The notes under the pieces: generated by a model | What the model was told of the DNA's origin: nothing | What the model saw: the letters and a program-made list of their open reading frames with translations, nothing else | The model's database searches: none | Assembly (NCBI RefSeq): GCF_007671655.1 | Contig: NZ_VCGX01000002.1 | Span: 992,001-1,056,000 of the forward strand | Length of the DNA stretch: 64,000 nt | DNA from: Marinobacter piscis | Lineage (GTDB): Bacteria; Pseudomonadota; Gammaproteobacteria; Pseudomonadales; Oleiphilaceae | Direction: 5' to 3' | Shown: positions 9,308 through 18,318 of the stretch, piece after piece | Position numbering within the stretch: the stretch's first letter is position 1 | How the letters are laid out: the number at the start of each line of letters is the position of its first letter | Made by a program: the position numbers and the translations under genes

Positions 9308-10177
9308 TCAGTCCCGCTTCCTCCCCACCCGCCATAAACGCCAGCCATGGTTCATAAAAAATCGAAAGGCGGACTGCACAAACCACCACCGGTGAATCAT
9401 CGGCTTTCGCGCGGCGCCCCCGCCGGAGTGCCTGACAACGGCCGCAGGTTCGTAGACATGCACCCAACCACGCTTTGAACCCCGCAGCGAGACATCAAAA
9501 TCCTCAAAATACATAAAATAGCGGCTGTCGAAGCCACCGACATCCCGCCAGAATCGCAAGCTGGCTAACATGAAGCAGCCACTGCACAACTCCACGCCCC
9601 GGTGCACCCAGTCCGGTTGCCAGTCCCGGTATTCATAACGATCGTTCAGCCGAAGCAGAAAACCAAAACGCTGTAAAAACCGGAACTGACGAACCGCCAG
9701 CACCGCAACCGAGGGATAGCGTTTACACCCATGAACATCCCGCCCGCTGGCCGGGTCCAATAACCGGGGCACCACCAGTCCGCAGGATGGATCCCCAGAC
9801 AACCGCCAGAGGAGGCGCGACAACGCCTCTCGCTCTATAACCACATCCGGATTCATGACCAGAACAGCATCAAAATCAGCGGGCGAAAGGCTATGAAGCA
9901 GTACATTGTTCGCCCTGCCATACCCCTGATTCGGCCGAGTAGGCAGCACCTCTACCGGAAACGGGAAAAATTCCGCCAATTCCCGCCCCCTTCTGCCTTC
10001 CGGCTGGCCCTGCCTGCCGTTGTAGACCACAAACAGACTCGCCGACTCCAGCAAGCCAGCGTCCACAGCCTGCCCCAGGCTTGCGGCCAGGCTTTCCAGC
10101 GCAGGATAGATATCTGCTTCCCGCCACTCGTGCACCACCAGCGAGATGGCTAAACGCCTGCACATCAGATCAGCCAT
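9308..10177 (-). CDS. Family 2 glycosyltransferase (rhamnosyltransferase-like)
   Basis: About 289 residues from the ATG at 10177, which overlaps the wzt stop by 8 bp. A longer frame to 10249 exists but lies inside wzt. The GT-A fold is visible: LAISLVVHEW, then VLPTRPNQGYGRANNVLL and VLVMNPDVVIE (DXD-type metal site), followed by CSGCFMLASLRFWRDVGGFDSRYFMYFEDFDVSLR, given here only as the region near residues 200-235. This matches the rhamnosyl/galactosyltransferase group of GT2. Cytoplasmic, adding a sugar to the lipid-linked glycan. The exact donor is unknown; rhamnose is suggested by the neighbouring rml genes. Confidence 0.83.
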   Translation of the reverse strand: MADLMCRRLAISLVVHEWREADIYPALESLAASLGQAVDAGLLESASLFVVYNGRQGQPEGRRGRELAEFFPFPVEVLPTRPNQGYGRANNVLLHSLSPADFDAVLVMNPDVVIEREALSRLLWRLSGDPSCGLVVPRLLDPASGRDVHGCKRYPSVAVLAVRQFRFLQRFGFLLRLNDRYEYRDWQPDWVHRGVELCSGCFMLASLRFWRDVGGFDSRYFMYFEDFDVSLRGSKRGWVHVYEPAAVVRHSGGGAARKPMIHRWWFVQSAFRFFMNHGWRLWRVGRKRD

Positions 10178-10877
10178 TGGCCACCATTGCCTCATAGCGG
10201 GGAAGCACTTCAGCAATCGGACCACAGAGCACACTGCGCCCTTTATCAATTACCACCAGCTTGCTACAAAGATTACGAAGCGTATTCACACTGTGGGAAA
10301 CCACAATCGCCGATTGCCCCCCTTCCATGCGCTCCCTCAACATAGCCGCAGATTTCTTGCGGAAAGGTGCATCACCAACGCCCAGAACCTCGTCCACCAG
10401 CAACACATCCGGGCTGGCCGCCAGAGCCACCCCAAAACCAAGCCGGGCCCGCATGCCCGCCGAATAGGTTGAGAGCGGGTCAGCCATAGCGGTGCCAATT
10501 TCCGCAAACTCGGCAATAGCCTCCAGTTTCTGGCGGGCGGCTTTGCGGGTCATACCCAGCAGCACGCAACTAAGCACGGCATTCTCCTCGCCTGTCAGCT
10601 CGGGTAAAAATCCGACCTGCAGGGCCAAAAGCGAAGCACGCACTCCGGGCTTGTGCCAGACCGTGCCCCTGTCTGGCCGAATAATGCCGGCAAGCAACTT
10701 CAGCAAGGTACTTTTGCCCGCACCATTGCGACCGATAACACCTACAACCTCACCGTCTGCCAGATCAAAACTCACATCTTCCAGCGCCCAGTGTTTGTGC
10801 CGGGAAAAAACTCCGCCGGCCGGATAGGCCACTCCGGCAGAAGAAACCTGCAGCAGGCAATCGTCAGATACCTTCAT
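10170..10877 (-). CDS. wzt: Polysaccharide ABC exporter ATP-binding protein (Wzt/KpsT/TagH type)
   Basis: 235 residues. Walker A is VIGRNGAGKSTLLKLLAG at about 47-64; the ABC signature region is STYSAGMRARLGFGVAL and Walker B is VLLVDEVLGVGD. This is the nucleotide-binding subunit that drives export of a completed lipid-linked polysaccharide with the neighbouring permease. It is short and lacks the C-terminal carbohydrate-binding domain of the Wzt proteins that recognise a terminal modification, so export is probably not coupled to chain-end recognition. Its ATG overlaps the permease stop. The symbol is given by function, since capsule and teichoic-acid exporters look alike. Confidence 0.88.
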   Translation of the reverse strand: MKVSDDCLLQVSSAGVAYPAGGVFSRHKHWALEDVSFDLADGEVVGVIGRNGAGKSTLLKLLAGIIRPDRGTVWHKPGVRASLLALQVGFLPELTGEENAVLSCVLLGMTRKAARQKLEAIAEFAEIGTAMADPLSTYSAGMRARLGFGVALAASPDVLLVDEVLGVGDAPFRKKSAAMLRERMEGGQSAIVVSHSVNTLRNLCSKLVVIDKGRSVLCGPIAEVLPRYEAMVANG

Positions 10878-11671
10878 TACGCCACCCGCTTCGGGTATAC
10901 CCGATCAAACCGAACCAGAAAAAACACCCCCAGGCTGCAGAGCACACCACCAAAGCCCGCAGCATAAGCAACATGGACCCAGTTCGGCAGCCCCGGCTCC
11001 AAAAGAACGGCCCTCACCGCCTCCAGCAAGCCAACCAGCGGGTTCAGGTAAAACCAGCCGCGAACCGCTTCCGGGAATTCAGCCACATTGAAAAACACAC
11101 CAGAGAGAAACATCAGCAGCAGCATGCCGTTATTGATCAGCATGCGAAGGTCTTCCGCAAAAGGTACCAATGCGGCGGCAAACAACGTACAACCAGCCAC
11201 CAATAGTAGCGCCGCCGCCAGCACCGGCGCCAGTGCAAGCCAGTCCCAGCCCGGGGTGCGCTGAAACACCCACACATAGCCCAGCAACAGCAACAGCACC
11301 AGACCAAACTTCAGTGTATTGGCTGTTACTGGAATCAATGGCAACAACACCTTTGGCAAATACACCTGCTGCATCAGCCCGCGGTTAGCCAGCAGAGCGG
11401 CGCTCCCCTGAATCACGGTTGTGGAGAACCATTTCCAAACCACCAACCCAGCCAGCAAGAAACCCACATAGCCTTCGCCACCTTCACCGCCACGAATCCC
11501 CATGGCAAAAATCAGATAAAAGGCTGTCATGTAGAGCAAAGGCTCAATAATCCACCAAAGAATACCCAGATAGGTGCGCGTAACATCCCGGTGCAGCTCC
11601 GCCGCCGCCCTCAGCCAGACAATATCAAACCAGTTAGCCGCTCTATTCACCACTGCCCTCCGGCGCCACAT
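10877..11671 (-). CDS. wzm: Polysaccharide ABC exporter permease (ABC-2 type)
   Basis: About 264 residues with six predicted membrane segments, for example LLYMTAFYLIFAMG, VGFLLAGLVVWKW, FGLVLLLLLGYVWVF and the segment before the C-terminal RFDRVYP. The motif YLGILWWIIEPLLYM is typical of ABC-2 polysaccharide permeases. The frame is open up to 11749 inside the upstream glycosyltransferase gene; the ATG at 11671, with GGAGAA about 10 nt upstream, is the most likely start, and 11680 is an alternative. It overlaps the upstream gene by about 29 bp. It forms the inner-membrane channel with Wzt and would export the glycan built by the cluster. Confidence 0.85.
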   Translation of the reverse strand: MWRRRAVVNRAANWFDIVWLRAAAELHRDVTRTYLGILWWIIEPLLYMTAFYLIFAMGIRGGEGGEGYVGFLLAGLVVWKWFSTTVIQGSAALLANRGLMQQVYLPKVLLPLIPVTANTLKFGLVLLLLLGYVWVFQRTPGWDWLALAPVLAAALLLVAGCTLFAAALVPFAEDLRMLINNGMLLLMFLSGVFFNVAEFPEAVRGWFYLNPLVGLLEAVRAVLLEPGLPNWVHVAYAAGFGGVLCSLGVFFLVRFDRVYPKRVA

Positions 11672-12683
11672 CGCCACCATTTTCTCCGGCTTCGCCTGCA
11701 AGAAACGGAGCACAACGCTCACCCACGGTTGTAAGCGGATGGGTATCAAGAACCTTCTGGCACGCGTTCAAAAGTGCCGGAGCATGCATGGGATTCAGCC
11801 TGCCATAAAGCACGGGCTGGACCATGGGAGCCGTGAACCCTTCACCACGAAGCCTCGAGTATTCTTCGTTCAGCTCTTCGAACGAATGCCCCTGCTGGCG
11901 TTTATCCGTGGTTACACCACCATGGAGCTGATGAAAACAGCCTTCACCCGCCAGATAAATCAGCGTGGAACCCGGGTGCTCAACGGCCCGCTTGTAAAAA
12001 TCCAGATTAACCAGTCCGCCCCCGGGCATTTCAAAGCCCTCGTCGTAGCCCCCAAGCTCGTCATAGAAGCTACGGGATACACAAATGCAGTTACTTTCAG
12101 CAGCAATACCCAGCCAACCGGCGGCACAGGAACCTCCCCAGGCCGAAATCTCGAACAGCTTGTAACCATGGGCGGGCCACTGAATGGAATCCAGCAACCG
12201 ATCTTCCACCAGCTTGCTGTACCCCTGCTCAACCGTAACCCGCTGGTGCGCCGGGCCCAGATGCAAGCCCAACACAGCCACAACGGGCTGCTGGGCAAGA
12301 CCAATCGCCTTCGCCGCACCCTGCACCACGCCGGGGCTAAGCATACGAGCCCCATCAATCATGACCGCAACATAGTCGCCCCGGGAACGGGCCACGCCAA
12401 TATTGATGGCATCGGCAGGTGAAACCCGGGCATTGTCACGGCGAATCAGCGTAAGGGGAACGCCCACATCGCCCACCGCCGACAGATCCAGTGGTTCGGG
12501 CGAGCCGTTATCAACAACTATCACCTCGTAATCAATGCCTTCAGACCCCTGCTGGTAACGACGCGACAGGGATTCCACGGTGCGGGGCACCTCACGCTGC
12601 ATGTTATAGGCAATCACCACAAAGGAGATCAGAGGCTTGCCCGAATCGGCCGCCCGGCGCCGTGCTATCCAGTTTCGCAACAT
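11643..12683 (-). CDS. Family 2 glycosyltransferase
   Basis: 346 residues. The GT-A N-terminal half is clear: ISFVVIAYNMQREVPRTVES at about 20-39, VIVVDNGSPEPL, and VMIDGARMLSP as the metal-site region. The remainder shows GYDEGFEMPGGGLVNLDFYK, which resembles the acceptor-side motif of GT2 enzymes. No membrane segment is visible. It lies 29 bp after the sulfotransferase gene and its end overlaps the permease start. The sugar it transfers cannot be inferred. Confidence 0.78.
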   Translation of the reverse strand: MLRNWIARRRAADSGKPLISFVVIAYNMQREVPRTVESLSRRYQQGSEGIDYEVIVVDNGSPEPLDLSAVGDVGVPLTLIRRDNARVSPADAINIGVARSRGDYVAVMIDGARMLSPGVVQGAAKAIGLAQQPVVAVLGLHLGPAHQRVTVEQGYSKLVEDRLLDSIQWPAHGYKLFEISAWGGSCAAGWLGIAAESNCICVSRSFYDELGGYDEGFEMPGGGLVNLDFYKRAVEHPGSTLIYLAGEGCFHQLHGGVTTDKRQQGHSFEELNEEYSRLRGEGFTAPMVQPVLYGRLNPMHAPALLNACQKVLDTHPLTTVGERCAPFLAGEAGENGGDVAPEGSGE

Positions 12684-12712
12684 AGTTCACTCTCCGTTTT
12701 CACAAAACGTTA

Positions 12713-13525
12713 TTACCAGGCCGATGCCATCTGCTTGAGCTCCAGATACAGCTCTGCAATCTCCGCCGGCAAACCATCCAGCGATTCCAGCCGGTGGGTG
12801 CGCAAATCCGGATCAAAAAACGGCTCGCTTTCACCACCCAGCGCAAGACGCAATCCTTTCACCAAGCCAAAACGACGAACCAGGCTAACCAGCCCTTCCC
12901 GCAAACCAAGGGCCGGCAGCACCCGCTGTAACGAGGCCATGTACACCGGGTCTGGCTGATCAAAATCCACCACAGGAAACGGCCGCACACGCCACGCGGC
13001 CAGCAGGCGCCGGTTATACTCTGCCCATACCTGCATGTACTCCTCAAGGGTATGTAGAGAGGGATCCCGGCGGTGGAGGGAGCGGGCTACCGACAGGGGA
13101 TGGCGAATGGTACCTACCAGTCTCGCATCCGGAAACCGGGCCAGCCAGCCGTCCAGTGCCAACAGGGCTCTTGGGTCTTTAAACCCCCAGTCCCCGGCCC
13201 CGACAAACTGCTCACAAAACTGATCCCGCTTCTTTATATAGTCGGCAGACCACACCACGTCTTTCGGGGGCTGGTGCCAGCTACCCCCATTGCTTTCCAA
13301 CAGGGACTCATGCAGGACCATCAAATCAGGATGCTCCCGATTGCCTTTCTTATTGAAGGGATTCGCCGTATGAACATCCCCCAACGCCAGGCCCGCCTGC
13401 TGAAGGGAACCTGTAAGACAGCTGGTACCACTTCGATGCATACCCAGAATAATAACCGGGGGCTTGATACCCGCTTCCTTTATACTCAACTCAACCTCCG
13501 ACCAGCCTGAAACTGAACCACCCAT
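12713..13525 (-). CDS. Sulfotransferase family protein
   Basis: About 270 residues from the ATG at 13525; the frame extends to 13597 but the extra N-terminus is not family-like. VIILGMHRSGTSCLTGSLQQ supplies the 5'-phosphosulfate loop, IRHPLSVARSLHRR the 3'-phosphate motif, and GFKDPRALLALDGWL the usual middle strand. The motifs closely resemble the N-terminal domain of the large fusion at 2325-5798, so the two are probably paralogous. First gene of the minus-strand cluster, divergent from the surface-protein gene. Sulfotransfer activity is a family-level prediction; some relatives have other or unknown roles. Confidence 0.78.
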   Translation of the reverse strand: MGGSVSGWSEVELSIKEAGIKPPVIILGMHRSGTSCLTGSLQQAGLALGDVHTANPFNKKGNREHPDLMVLHESLLESNGGSWHQPPKDVVWSADYIKKRDQFCEQFVGAGDWGFKDPRALLALDGWLARFPDARLVGTIRHPLSVARSLHRRDPSLHTLEEYMQVWAEYNRRLLAAWRVRPFPVVDFDQPDPVYMASLQRVLPALGLREGLVSLVRRFGLVKGLRLALGGESEPFFDPDLRTHRLESLDGLPAEIAELYLELKQMASAW

Positions 13526-13734
13526 CCAAGGGCCACCACCAATAAAGCGGCGAGATATTACCTTATTTACCCAGCCCGTGCCGAACGCAAGCGCCACAGG
13601 TTACAAAACCGCCACCCGATACCCGAAATCTGACCAACTTTTGATCAAATCAGGCGTTTTTTAATCAGTTTTGTGTATACTTTTGTAACTTCCCGAAATC
13701 CAACTGAAATTTTGTTTCGTAATGCGCTTGCTAG

Positions 13735-13763
13735 TTGACAACCCAACACACTGTACCTACCAT
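13735..13763 (+). promoter_or_regulatory. Strong sigma-70 promoter for the exported surface protein
   Basis: A perfect -35 box TTGACA (13735-13740) and TACCAT (13758-13763) are separated by 17 bp. The expected start point is near 13770, directly at the base of the first leader stem-loop and about 110 nt ahead of the ATG at 13880. Confidence 0.65.
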
Positions 13764-13770
13764 CGACACG

Positions 13771-13845
13771 TGAATTCCGGCACCTGCGGCGGGATATCCG
13801 CGTGTGCCGGGTTCCGTGAATTCAGGAAAACCTTGTCGACAAGGT
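13771..13845 (+). promoter_or_regulatory. Structured 5' leader: two stem-loops
   Basis: The first stem pairs TGAATTC (13771-13777) with GAATTCA (13818-13824) and CCGGCAC (13777-13783) with GTGCCGG (13804-13810), with an inner GCGG-GATAT-CCGC hairpin (13789-13801). The second is a perfect 16-bp palindrome, ACCTTGTCGACAAGGT (13830-13845). The first hairpin would sit at the extreme 5' end of the transcript, an arrangement known to protect mRNAs such as ompA from decay. The palindrome could instead be a protein-binding site. Confidence 0.5.
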
Positions 13846-13879
13846 CATTAAAACTTGGAAACTTATAGGAACGTTTCTC

Positions 13880-15322
13880 ATGTATAAAAAGATCCTTTTG
13901 AGCTCAGCGATCGCTGCTGCAATGGGAGTCTCTGGGACTGCATCTGCCGTAAACCTGGACACAAATGCTGAGCTGAAATCGTACGCTCAGGAAATCGACG
14001 TCACTGCAGCCGGCTTGGTGCTGAAGAGCGGTACCGGTGGCGTTCTGGAAGCCAAAACAGAGCTCGGCTTCTCCATTTCTCAGGGTCAGTCCAAGTACGT
14101 TCGGATTGATATCTCAAATGCAGAATTTGAAGCAGCGCCTCGTGCCTCTGACCTGACACTCACCGACCTTGTCTCTGAGACAGATTACACCGTAGGTGTT
14201 TCCCAGGTTGATACCGATTTCGTCATTTACGAAATCCAAGCAGCGGTTGAGGTTGACTTCGATCAGGAAATCGTTTTTGAGCCGGCCAATGGTGTAACCA
14301 CCGAAAACTACAACGGTGGCCAGCTTCGTTACCGTCTGTTTGATTCCGGTCCTGCTGCAATCAAAGAAGACACCGCTCTTCAGTACAAAGACATCACCAG
14401 TACTTGGTTTGACTTTGCCCCTGGCGTAGTGGCTGAGTGTAATGTTGGAACTCCGGATCGCATCGATGTAGTGGATCCAGAAAGGTGGCTGAACAACAAT
14501 ATCAGCACCGAAATTGTTGCCGGCGTTGTTTTCGATGTTGACACAGCCGTTCACTTGGCAGACGGCACTGCAGTTGCTGCTACTGACTACTTCAACGGTA
14601 ATGATGTTGTTGTCACTGTTGATGGTTCTTTGGAAGCATTCGCAGACGACGGTAATGGCGCTCCCAACATCGCAATCGGCGGCACAGCAGCTAGCTCTGT
14701 TGCCGCAGAGTTCGATTCAGCAACCTTCACCGGCCTTGCTGACGACGCAGTTGTAGATGACCTCACTGTTACTAACGACGGTACAACAGAGATGGTACCA
14801 ACAAGCTTCACGGTATCTGTCCCAGAAGCTTCCGGTGACGTATTCTCTGTAGGCAATGTTTCCGCCTCTTGCGGCAGCATTCTGTACAGTGGTTCAACTG
14901 ATCGCTTGGACTTTGCCCTGACGCCGGATGGCGCGTTTAAACAATACGCTCGCATCACGAACCCGAGCGGTACTCCGGGTGCAGTCACAGTAACGGTTAT
15001 CAACGACGCTGGACAGACGGTAACCTTCGGCATTGATCAACTCGACGGCATTCCTGCTGTGCTCGAAGCCCGCGGTAGCACTCGCCTGATTGACATCAAC
15101 GAGCTCTACTCAGCTGCTCAATTAGAGAATAGCAACTTTGGATTGACTGAGGGCCGAGGCCTGACAAACCGTAACAAGCTACGCGTAGAAGTACGCGGCG
15201 AGTTCGGCGATGACGCAGTTGATGCCAACACTGCTACTCTGACAGATCGTCGCGCAGACGGCATTTACATCCAAGGTGTAACTGTGAGCCGCGACAACAA
15301 CTCCTTCTTCCAGACCAAGTAA
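13880..15322 (+). CDS. Acidic exported protein of unknown family, surface-layer-like
   Basis: 480 residues. The Sec signal peptide MYKKILLSSAIAAAMGVSG is followed by TASA and a likely cleavage before VNLDT. The mature part is rich in Asp, Thr, Val and Ala, low in Lys, and predicted to be mostly beta, with an Ig-like feel in NPSGTPGAVTVTVINDAGQT. There are only two cysteines in the mature chain, in AECNVG and SASCGSI, which could form a disulfide. No anchoring domain is recognised. Strong promoter, hairpin leader, AGGA ribosome site and strong terminator all indicate high, monocistronic expression. Position beside a glycan export cluster and a secretion operon suggests a cell-surface or secreted protein such as an S-layer component; that role is inference. 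Confidence 0.7.
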   Translation: MYKKILLSSAIAAAMGVSGTASAVNLDTNAELKSYAQEIDVTAAGLVLKSGTGGVLEAKTELGFSISQGQSKYVRIDISNAEFEAAPRASDLTLTDLVSETDYTVGVSQVDTDFVIYEIQAAVEVDFDQEIVFEPANGVTTENYNGGQLRYRLFDSGPAAIKEDTALQYKDITSTWFDFAPGVVAECNVGTPDRIDVVDPERWLNNNISTEIVAGVVFDVDTAVHLADGTAVAATDYFNGNDVVVTVDGSLEAFADDGNGAPNIAIGGTAASSVAAEFDSATFTGLADDAVVDDLTVTNDGTTEMVPTSFTVSVPEASGDVFSVGNVSASCGSILYSGSTDRLDFALTPDGAFKQYARITNPSGTPGAVTVTVINDAGQTVTFGIDQLDGIPAVLEARGSTRLIDINELYSAAQLENSNFGLTEGRGLTNRNKLRVEVRGEFGDDAVDANTATLTDRRADGIYIQGVTVSRDNNSFFQTK

Positions 15323-15346
15323 TTTGATCTGAAGACACGTTGTGAG

Positions 15347-15376
15347 AAAGGCACCCTTCGGGGTGCCTTTTTTTTT
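15347..15376 (+). terminator. Rho-independent terminator of the surface-protein gene
   Basis: Stem AAAGGCACCC (15347-15356), tetraloop TTCG, complementary GGGTGCCTTT (15361-15370) and an uninterrupted T run to 15376. The UUCG-type loop makes it very stable. Confidence 0.93.
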
Positions 15377-15430
15377 GTGCTCCGGTAGACTTTGGCGCCT
15401 TACCTATCGATAGACAGCACGAGCCTTTAT

Positions 15431-16123
15431 ATGACCATGAAACCCGGAGACCCGCACTACCGCGCTTACGTGGGCGACCCAGACAACTACGACCTGATTG
15501 CCGCCACCGTGTTCAATCTGCTGACCACGCTTGGCCTGAGGGACCACCACCGGGTGCTGGATGTGGGTTGCGGATCGCTCAGAAACGGGCGCCTGTTGAT
15601 CCCCTACCTGCGACACGGCGGTTACGTGGGTATCGAACCGAACGAGTGGCTGGTGCAAGAAGGTGCTGAGAAGGAACTTGGGAAGGATGCGATTACTCTG
15701 AAAGGGGCACGGTTTTCCTACCGCACCGACTGCCAGGAACTGGATACCAACGAACGGTTTGACTTTATGCTGCTGCAATCCATCTTCTCCCATTGCGGGG
15801 AAGATCTGGTTCGGCATTGGCTAAAAGAGCTGCCCCCCCATCTGGCAGATGATGGCGCTATCATTGCCACCTGGGTTGCCGGGCAAGAAAATTCCGGGGA
15901 AGCCGGCTGGCTTTATCCCGGGCTGGTGCGATTTACCGAAGACAGCTTTCAGGGGCTCGTGAGCGAAGCGGGGCTGATGTTCAAGCCCCTGGCCTGGCCC
16001 CACCCTATCCAGCGCTGGGCCATGCTGACCCGCTCGCAGGCCATGATCGACTGGGTTGACGACACCGGCCTTTCCTTCAACAGGGCCTTCCAGAAAATGA
16101 GAAAGCCCCGCCCCGGTCACTGA
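15431..16123 (+). CDS. Class I SAM-dependent methyltransferase
   Basis: About 230 residues from the ATG at 15431; the frame is open from 15392, and ATG at 15437 is also possible. The SAM-binding motif I is VLDVGCGSLRNGRLL, followed by YVGIEPNEWLV (acidic residue of strand 2) and the motif IV region FDFMLLQSIFSH. No recognisable substrate domain. It lies behind the surface-protein terminator and is convergent with the secretin gene, whose stop overlaps its end by 7 bp. A role in glycan or small-molecule methylation is possible but unsupported. Confidence 0.72.
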   Translation: MTMKPGDPHYRAYVGDPDNYDLIAATVFNLLTTLGLRDHHRVLDVGCGSLRNGRLLIPYLRHGGYVGIEPNEWLVQEGAEKELGKDAITLKGARFSYRTDCQELDTNERFDFMLLQSIFSHCGEDLVRHWLKELPPHLADDGAIIATWVAGQENSGEAGWLYPGLVRFTEDSFQGLVSEAGLMFKPLAWPHPIQRWAMLTRSQAMIDWVDDTGLSFNRAFQKMRKPRPGH

Positions 16124-18318
16124 AACATTTTGGTGCTTTCCCAGGTTTCCGTGCTGGAATTCTGAATACGCTCCCGCAACAGCTCAGAGACGTTGCGGGC
16201 TTCTTCATCGTTGCGCACCACATAGGGCACCACCATCACCATCAACTCAGTGGTGGAGGTGCTGTCAGAGTCTGTACGGAACAGAGGCCCGAGCAACGGT
16301 AGCTTTCCAAGCCAGGGCACACCCTGTTCGCCCTGGCTGTTGGTTTTGGAGATCAGTCCGCCAAGGACTACCGAGCCACCGTCTCTCAGGGTAAGGGAAG
16401 TTTCCACAGCGCGATTAAGAATGGTGGGCAGGAAACTGTCACCACCACTGGTGTCCTGGGTTTCACTCAGGCTCTGGCGGATTCGGATGTCCACCAGCCC
16501 GCTGGCCTGAACGATCGGTTCCACCGTGAGGTCCACACCGGTTTTCCGGTACTGGAACTGCTGCAGAACATCGGTATCGCCATCGGTCTGGGTATCGCTC
16601 TGCCGTGTGGAGGTAAGCACCGGAATCTCGTTACCTACCTCAATGGTGGCAGTCTCGCCACTCTTCACCATGATTTTGGGTGACGACCGGATAACGGCCT
16701 GATTGGAATCGTAGAACGCGTTGAGTACCGCGCGGGTCTGGCCAGCACTGTTCAAAGTATAGCTGAACCCTCGCCCACCAATACCAAGGCCACCGAGGGT
16801 CTCCAGCGTACCGGAAAGATCGCCCACGCTGTTGCGGGCCAGCCATTCTACGCCCATCCCCTGGTTATCGTTGAGAGTCACTTCGGCCAGCACTACTTCC
16901 ATCAGTACCGACGGAACCTGTTTGTCGAGTTCTACAGCAATGTCCCTTAATTTCAACCAGTCTGCGCCGCTCCCTCTGAAAATCAATACGTTGCGATTTT
17001 TATCTACAACTAGTCTACCGCCAGCAACCTCAGCTGTAGAACCGCTCCCAGTGACCTTTCGCTCATTAGTTGACCCTCCTTGCTCAGAGCTATTGTCGCC
17101 CCCCGTGTTACTCTCCCCAGAGCGACTACGACTACTTCCACTGAGTTCACTCCCCCCATAGAGCTGCGACAACAAAGATGCCAGTTCTTCCGCGCTGGTA
17201 TTCTGCACCTCATAGGTAAACATGCCGGATTCGATCTCCCTCTGAAAGTCCTGATCCAGCTTCTCCGCCCATTGGCGGGCGTGTGAGAGAATTTCTCGAC
17301 TTCGGCCCAGAACAACGATTGAGCCCAGCTCCGGTAACGGCAAAATACTCATGCTCACCCCTGTCCCTCCTGGACGACCTACGGCAAATCCTTCGGCAGC
17401 AAGAATATCCTGAAGTGCTGCTGCAAGGCTCCCCACATCACGATAGACAGGCCGCAATACAACACTATTCCTACCTTGAAGCATCGGACGATCGAAAAAT
17501 GTGACCGCTTGTGCCGCCTCTGCAACGGTCTGTCGATCGCCTTTGAGGATAATTGCATTCCTAACGGGATCATCAGTGATCTCAAGCTTGCCACCTTTAA
17601 AGAGCGAACTTACCACGCTTCTTATTTGCGTGTTGCCCACTACGTGAAGTGGAATAACCTGAAATACCGGCCGGTGGCTCGCTGGAACATCCGGCAAGGC
17701 TTCACCGGAGACCAGAAGCGGAACGCCCTGGGTTGAAACGTTCTCTGCCGGAGAGAACACCCATAGCCCTTCCTTCTGCTCCATGGCCACGCCATAGTCC
17801 GCCAACACTGAACGGGCCGTTCGGAACAGGGCGGAAGGTTCCAGCGGGGTGCTCAGGCGCAGCGTAACAAGGTCGGTTTTATCGGCCAGTGACGGCGCCA
17901 GCGAGAATGACAGCCCCAGTTTTTCACCGAATACTTCGTTGATAAACACCGGCAGGGGCAAATCGTTCAGCTCCAGGGATATTGGATCACCCGTCAGCTC
18001 TGGGCCGTCATCGGAGGTCAGGCCCACGGTGGCACCGGTATCCCGCCCCCGGGCACTGGGCCCCCATTCGGCTTTCATGGCGGTGTCCGGCACATCACGC
18101 GCGCTATCCCCGCCGGCTTCCGCTGCAGGCTCTTTGGTCTCGCCCTGGGGCAATTGCCTGTCCAGCAATTCCACCCGGAAGTGATCTTTGGGTTGAAATC
18201 CGGCTTGTGAACGGGCGGCATCATCTTGACCGCCGGAGGTGGCAGCGCAACCGGTCAGTAAACCGAGCGCCAGGGAGGTGGCCAGAGCCAGGGGACTGCG
18301 TTTAAACAACATGATCAT
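16117..18318 (-). CDS. gspD: Type II secretion outer-membrane secretin, lipoprotein type
   Basis: 733 residues. A lipoprotein signal ends in LLTGC with Cys24, so the secretin carries its own lipid anchor, as described for Xanthomonas XpsD and Pseudomonas HxcQ. N0-N3 domains follow at about 105-480, interrupted by a Ser/Gly/Asn-rich linker near residues 395-430. The secretin core has VLMEVVLAEVTLNDNQGMGV, VIRSSPKIMVKSGETATIEVG in two parts, and the C-terminal GGLISKTNSQGEQGVPWLGK. It forms the multimeric outer-membrane channel. The ATG overlaps the stop of the preceding gene. Last gene of the gspE-to-D operon. Confidence 0.92.
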   Translation of the reverse strand: MIMLFKRSPLALATSLALGLLTGCAATSGGQDDAARSQAGFQPKDHFRVELLDRQLPQGETKEPAAEAGGDSARDVPDTAMKAEWGPSARGRDTGATVGLTSDDGPELTGDPISLELNDLPLPVFINEVFGEKLGLSFSLAPSLADKTDLVTLRLSTPLEPSALFRTARSVLADYGVAMEQKEGLWVFSPAENVSTQGVPLLVSGEALPDVPASHRPVFQVIPLHVVGNTQIRSVVSSLFKGGKLEITDDPVRNAIILKGDRQTVAEAAQAVTFFDRPMLQGRNSVVLRPVYRDVGSLAAALQDILAAEGFAVGRPGGTGVSMSILPLPELGSIVVLGRSREILSHARQWAEKLDQDFQREIESGMFTYEVQNTSAEELASLLSQLYGGSELSGSSRSRSGESNTGGDNSSEQGGSTNERKVTGSGSTAEVAGGRLVVDKNRNVLIFRGSGADWLKLRDIAVELDKQVPSVLMEVVLAEVTLNDNQGMGVEWLARNSVGDLSGTLETLGGLGIGGRGFSYTLNSAGQTRAVLNAFYDSNQAVIRSSPKIMVKSGETATIEVGNEIPVLTSTRQSDTQTDGDTDVLQQFQYRKTGVDLTVEPIVQASGLVDIRIRQSLSETQDTSGGDSFLPTILNRAVETSLTLRDGGSVVLGGLISKTNSQGEQGVPWLGKLPLLGPLFRTDSDSTSTTELMVMVVPYVVRNDEEARNVSELLRERIQNSSTETWESTKMFQ

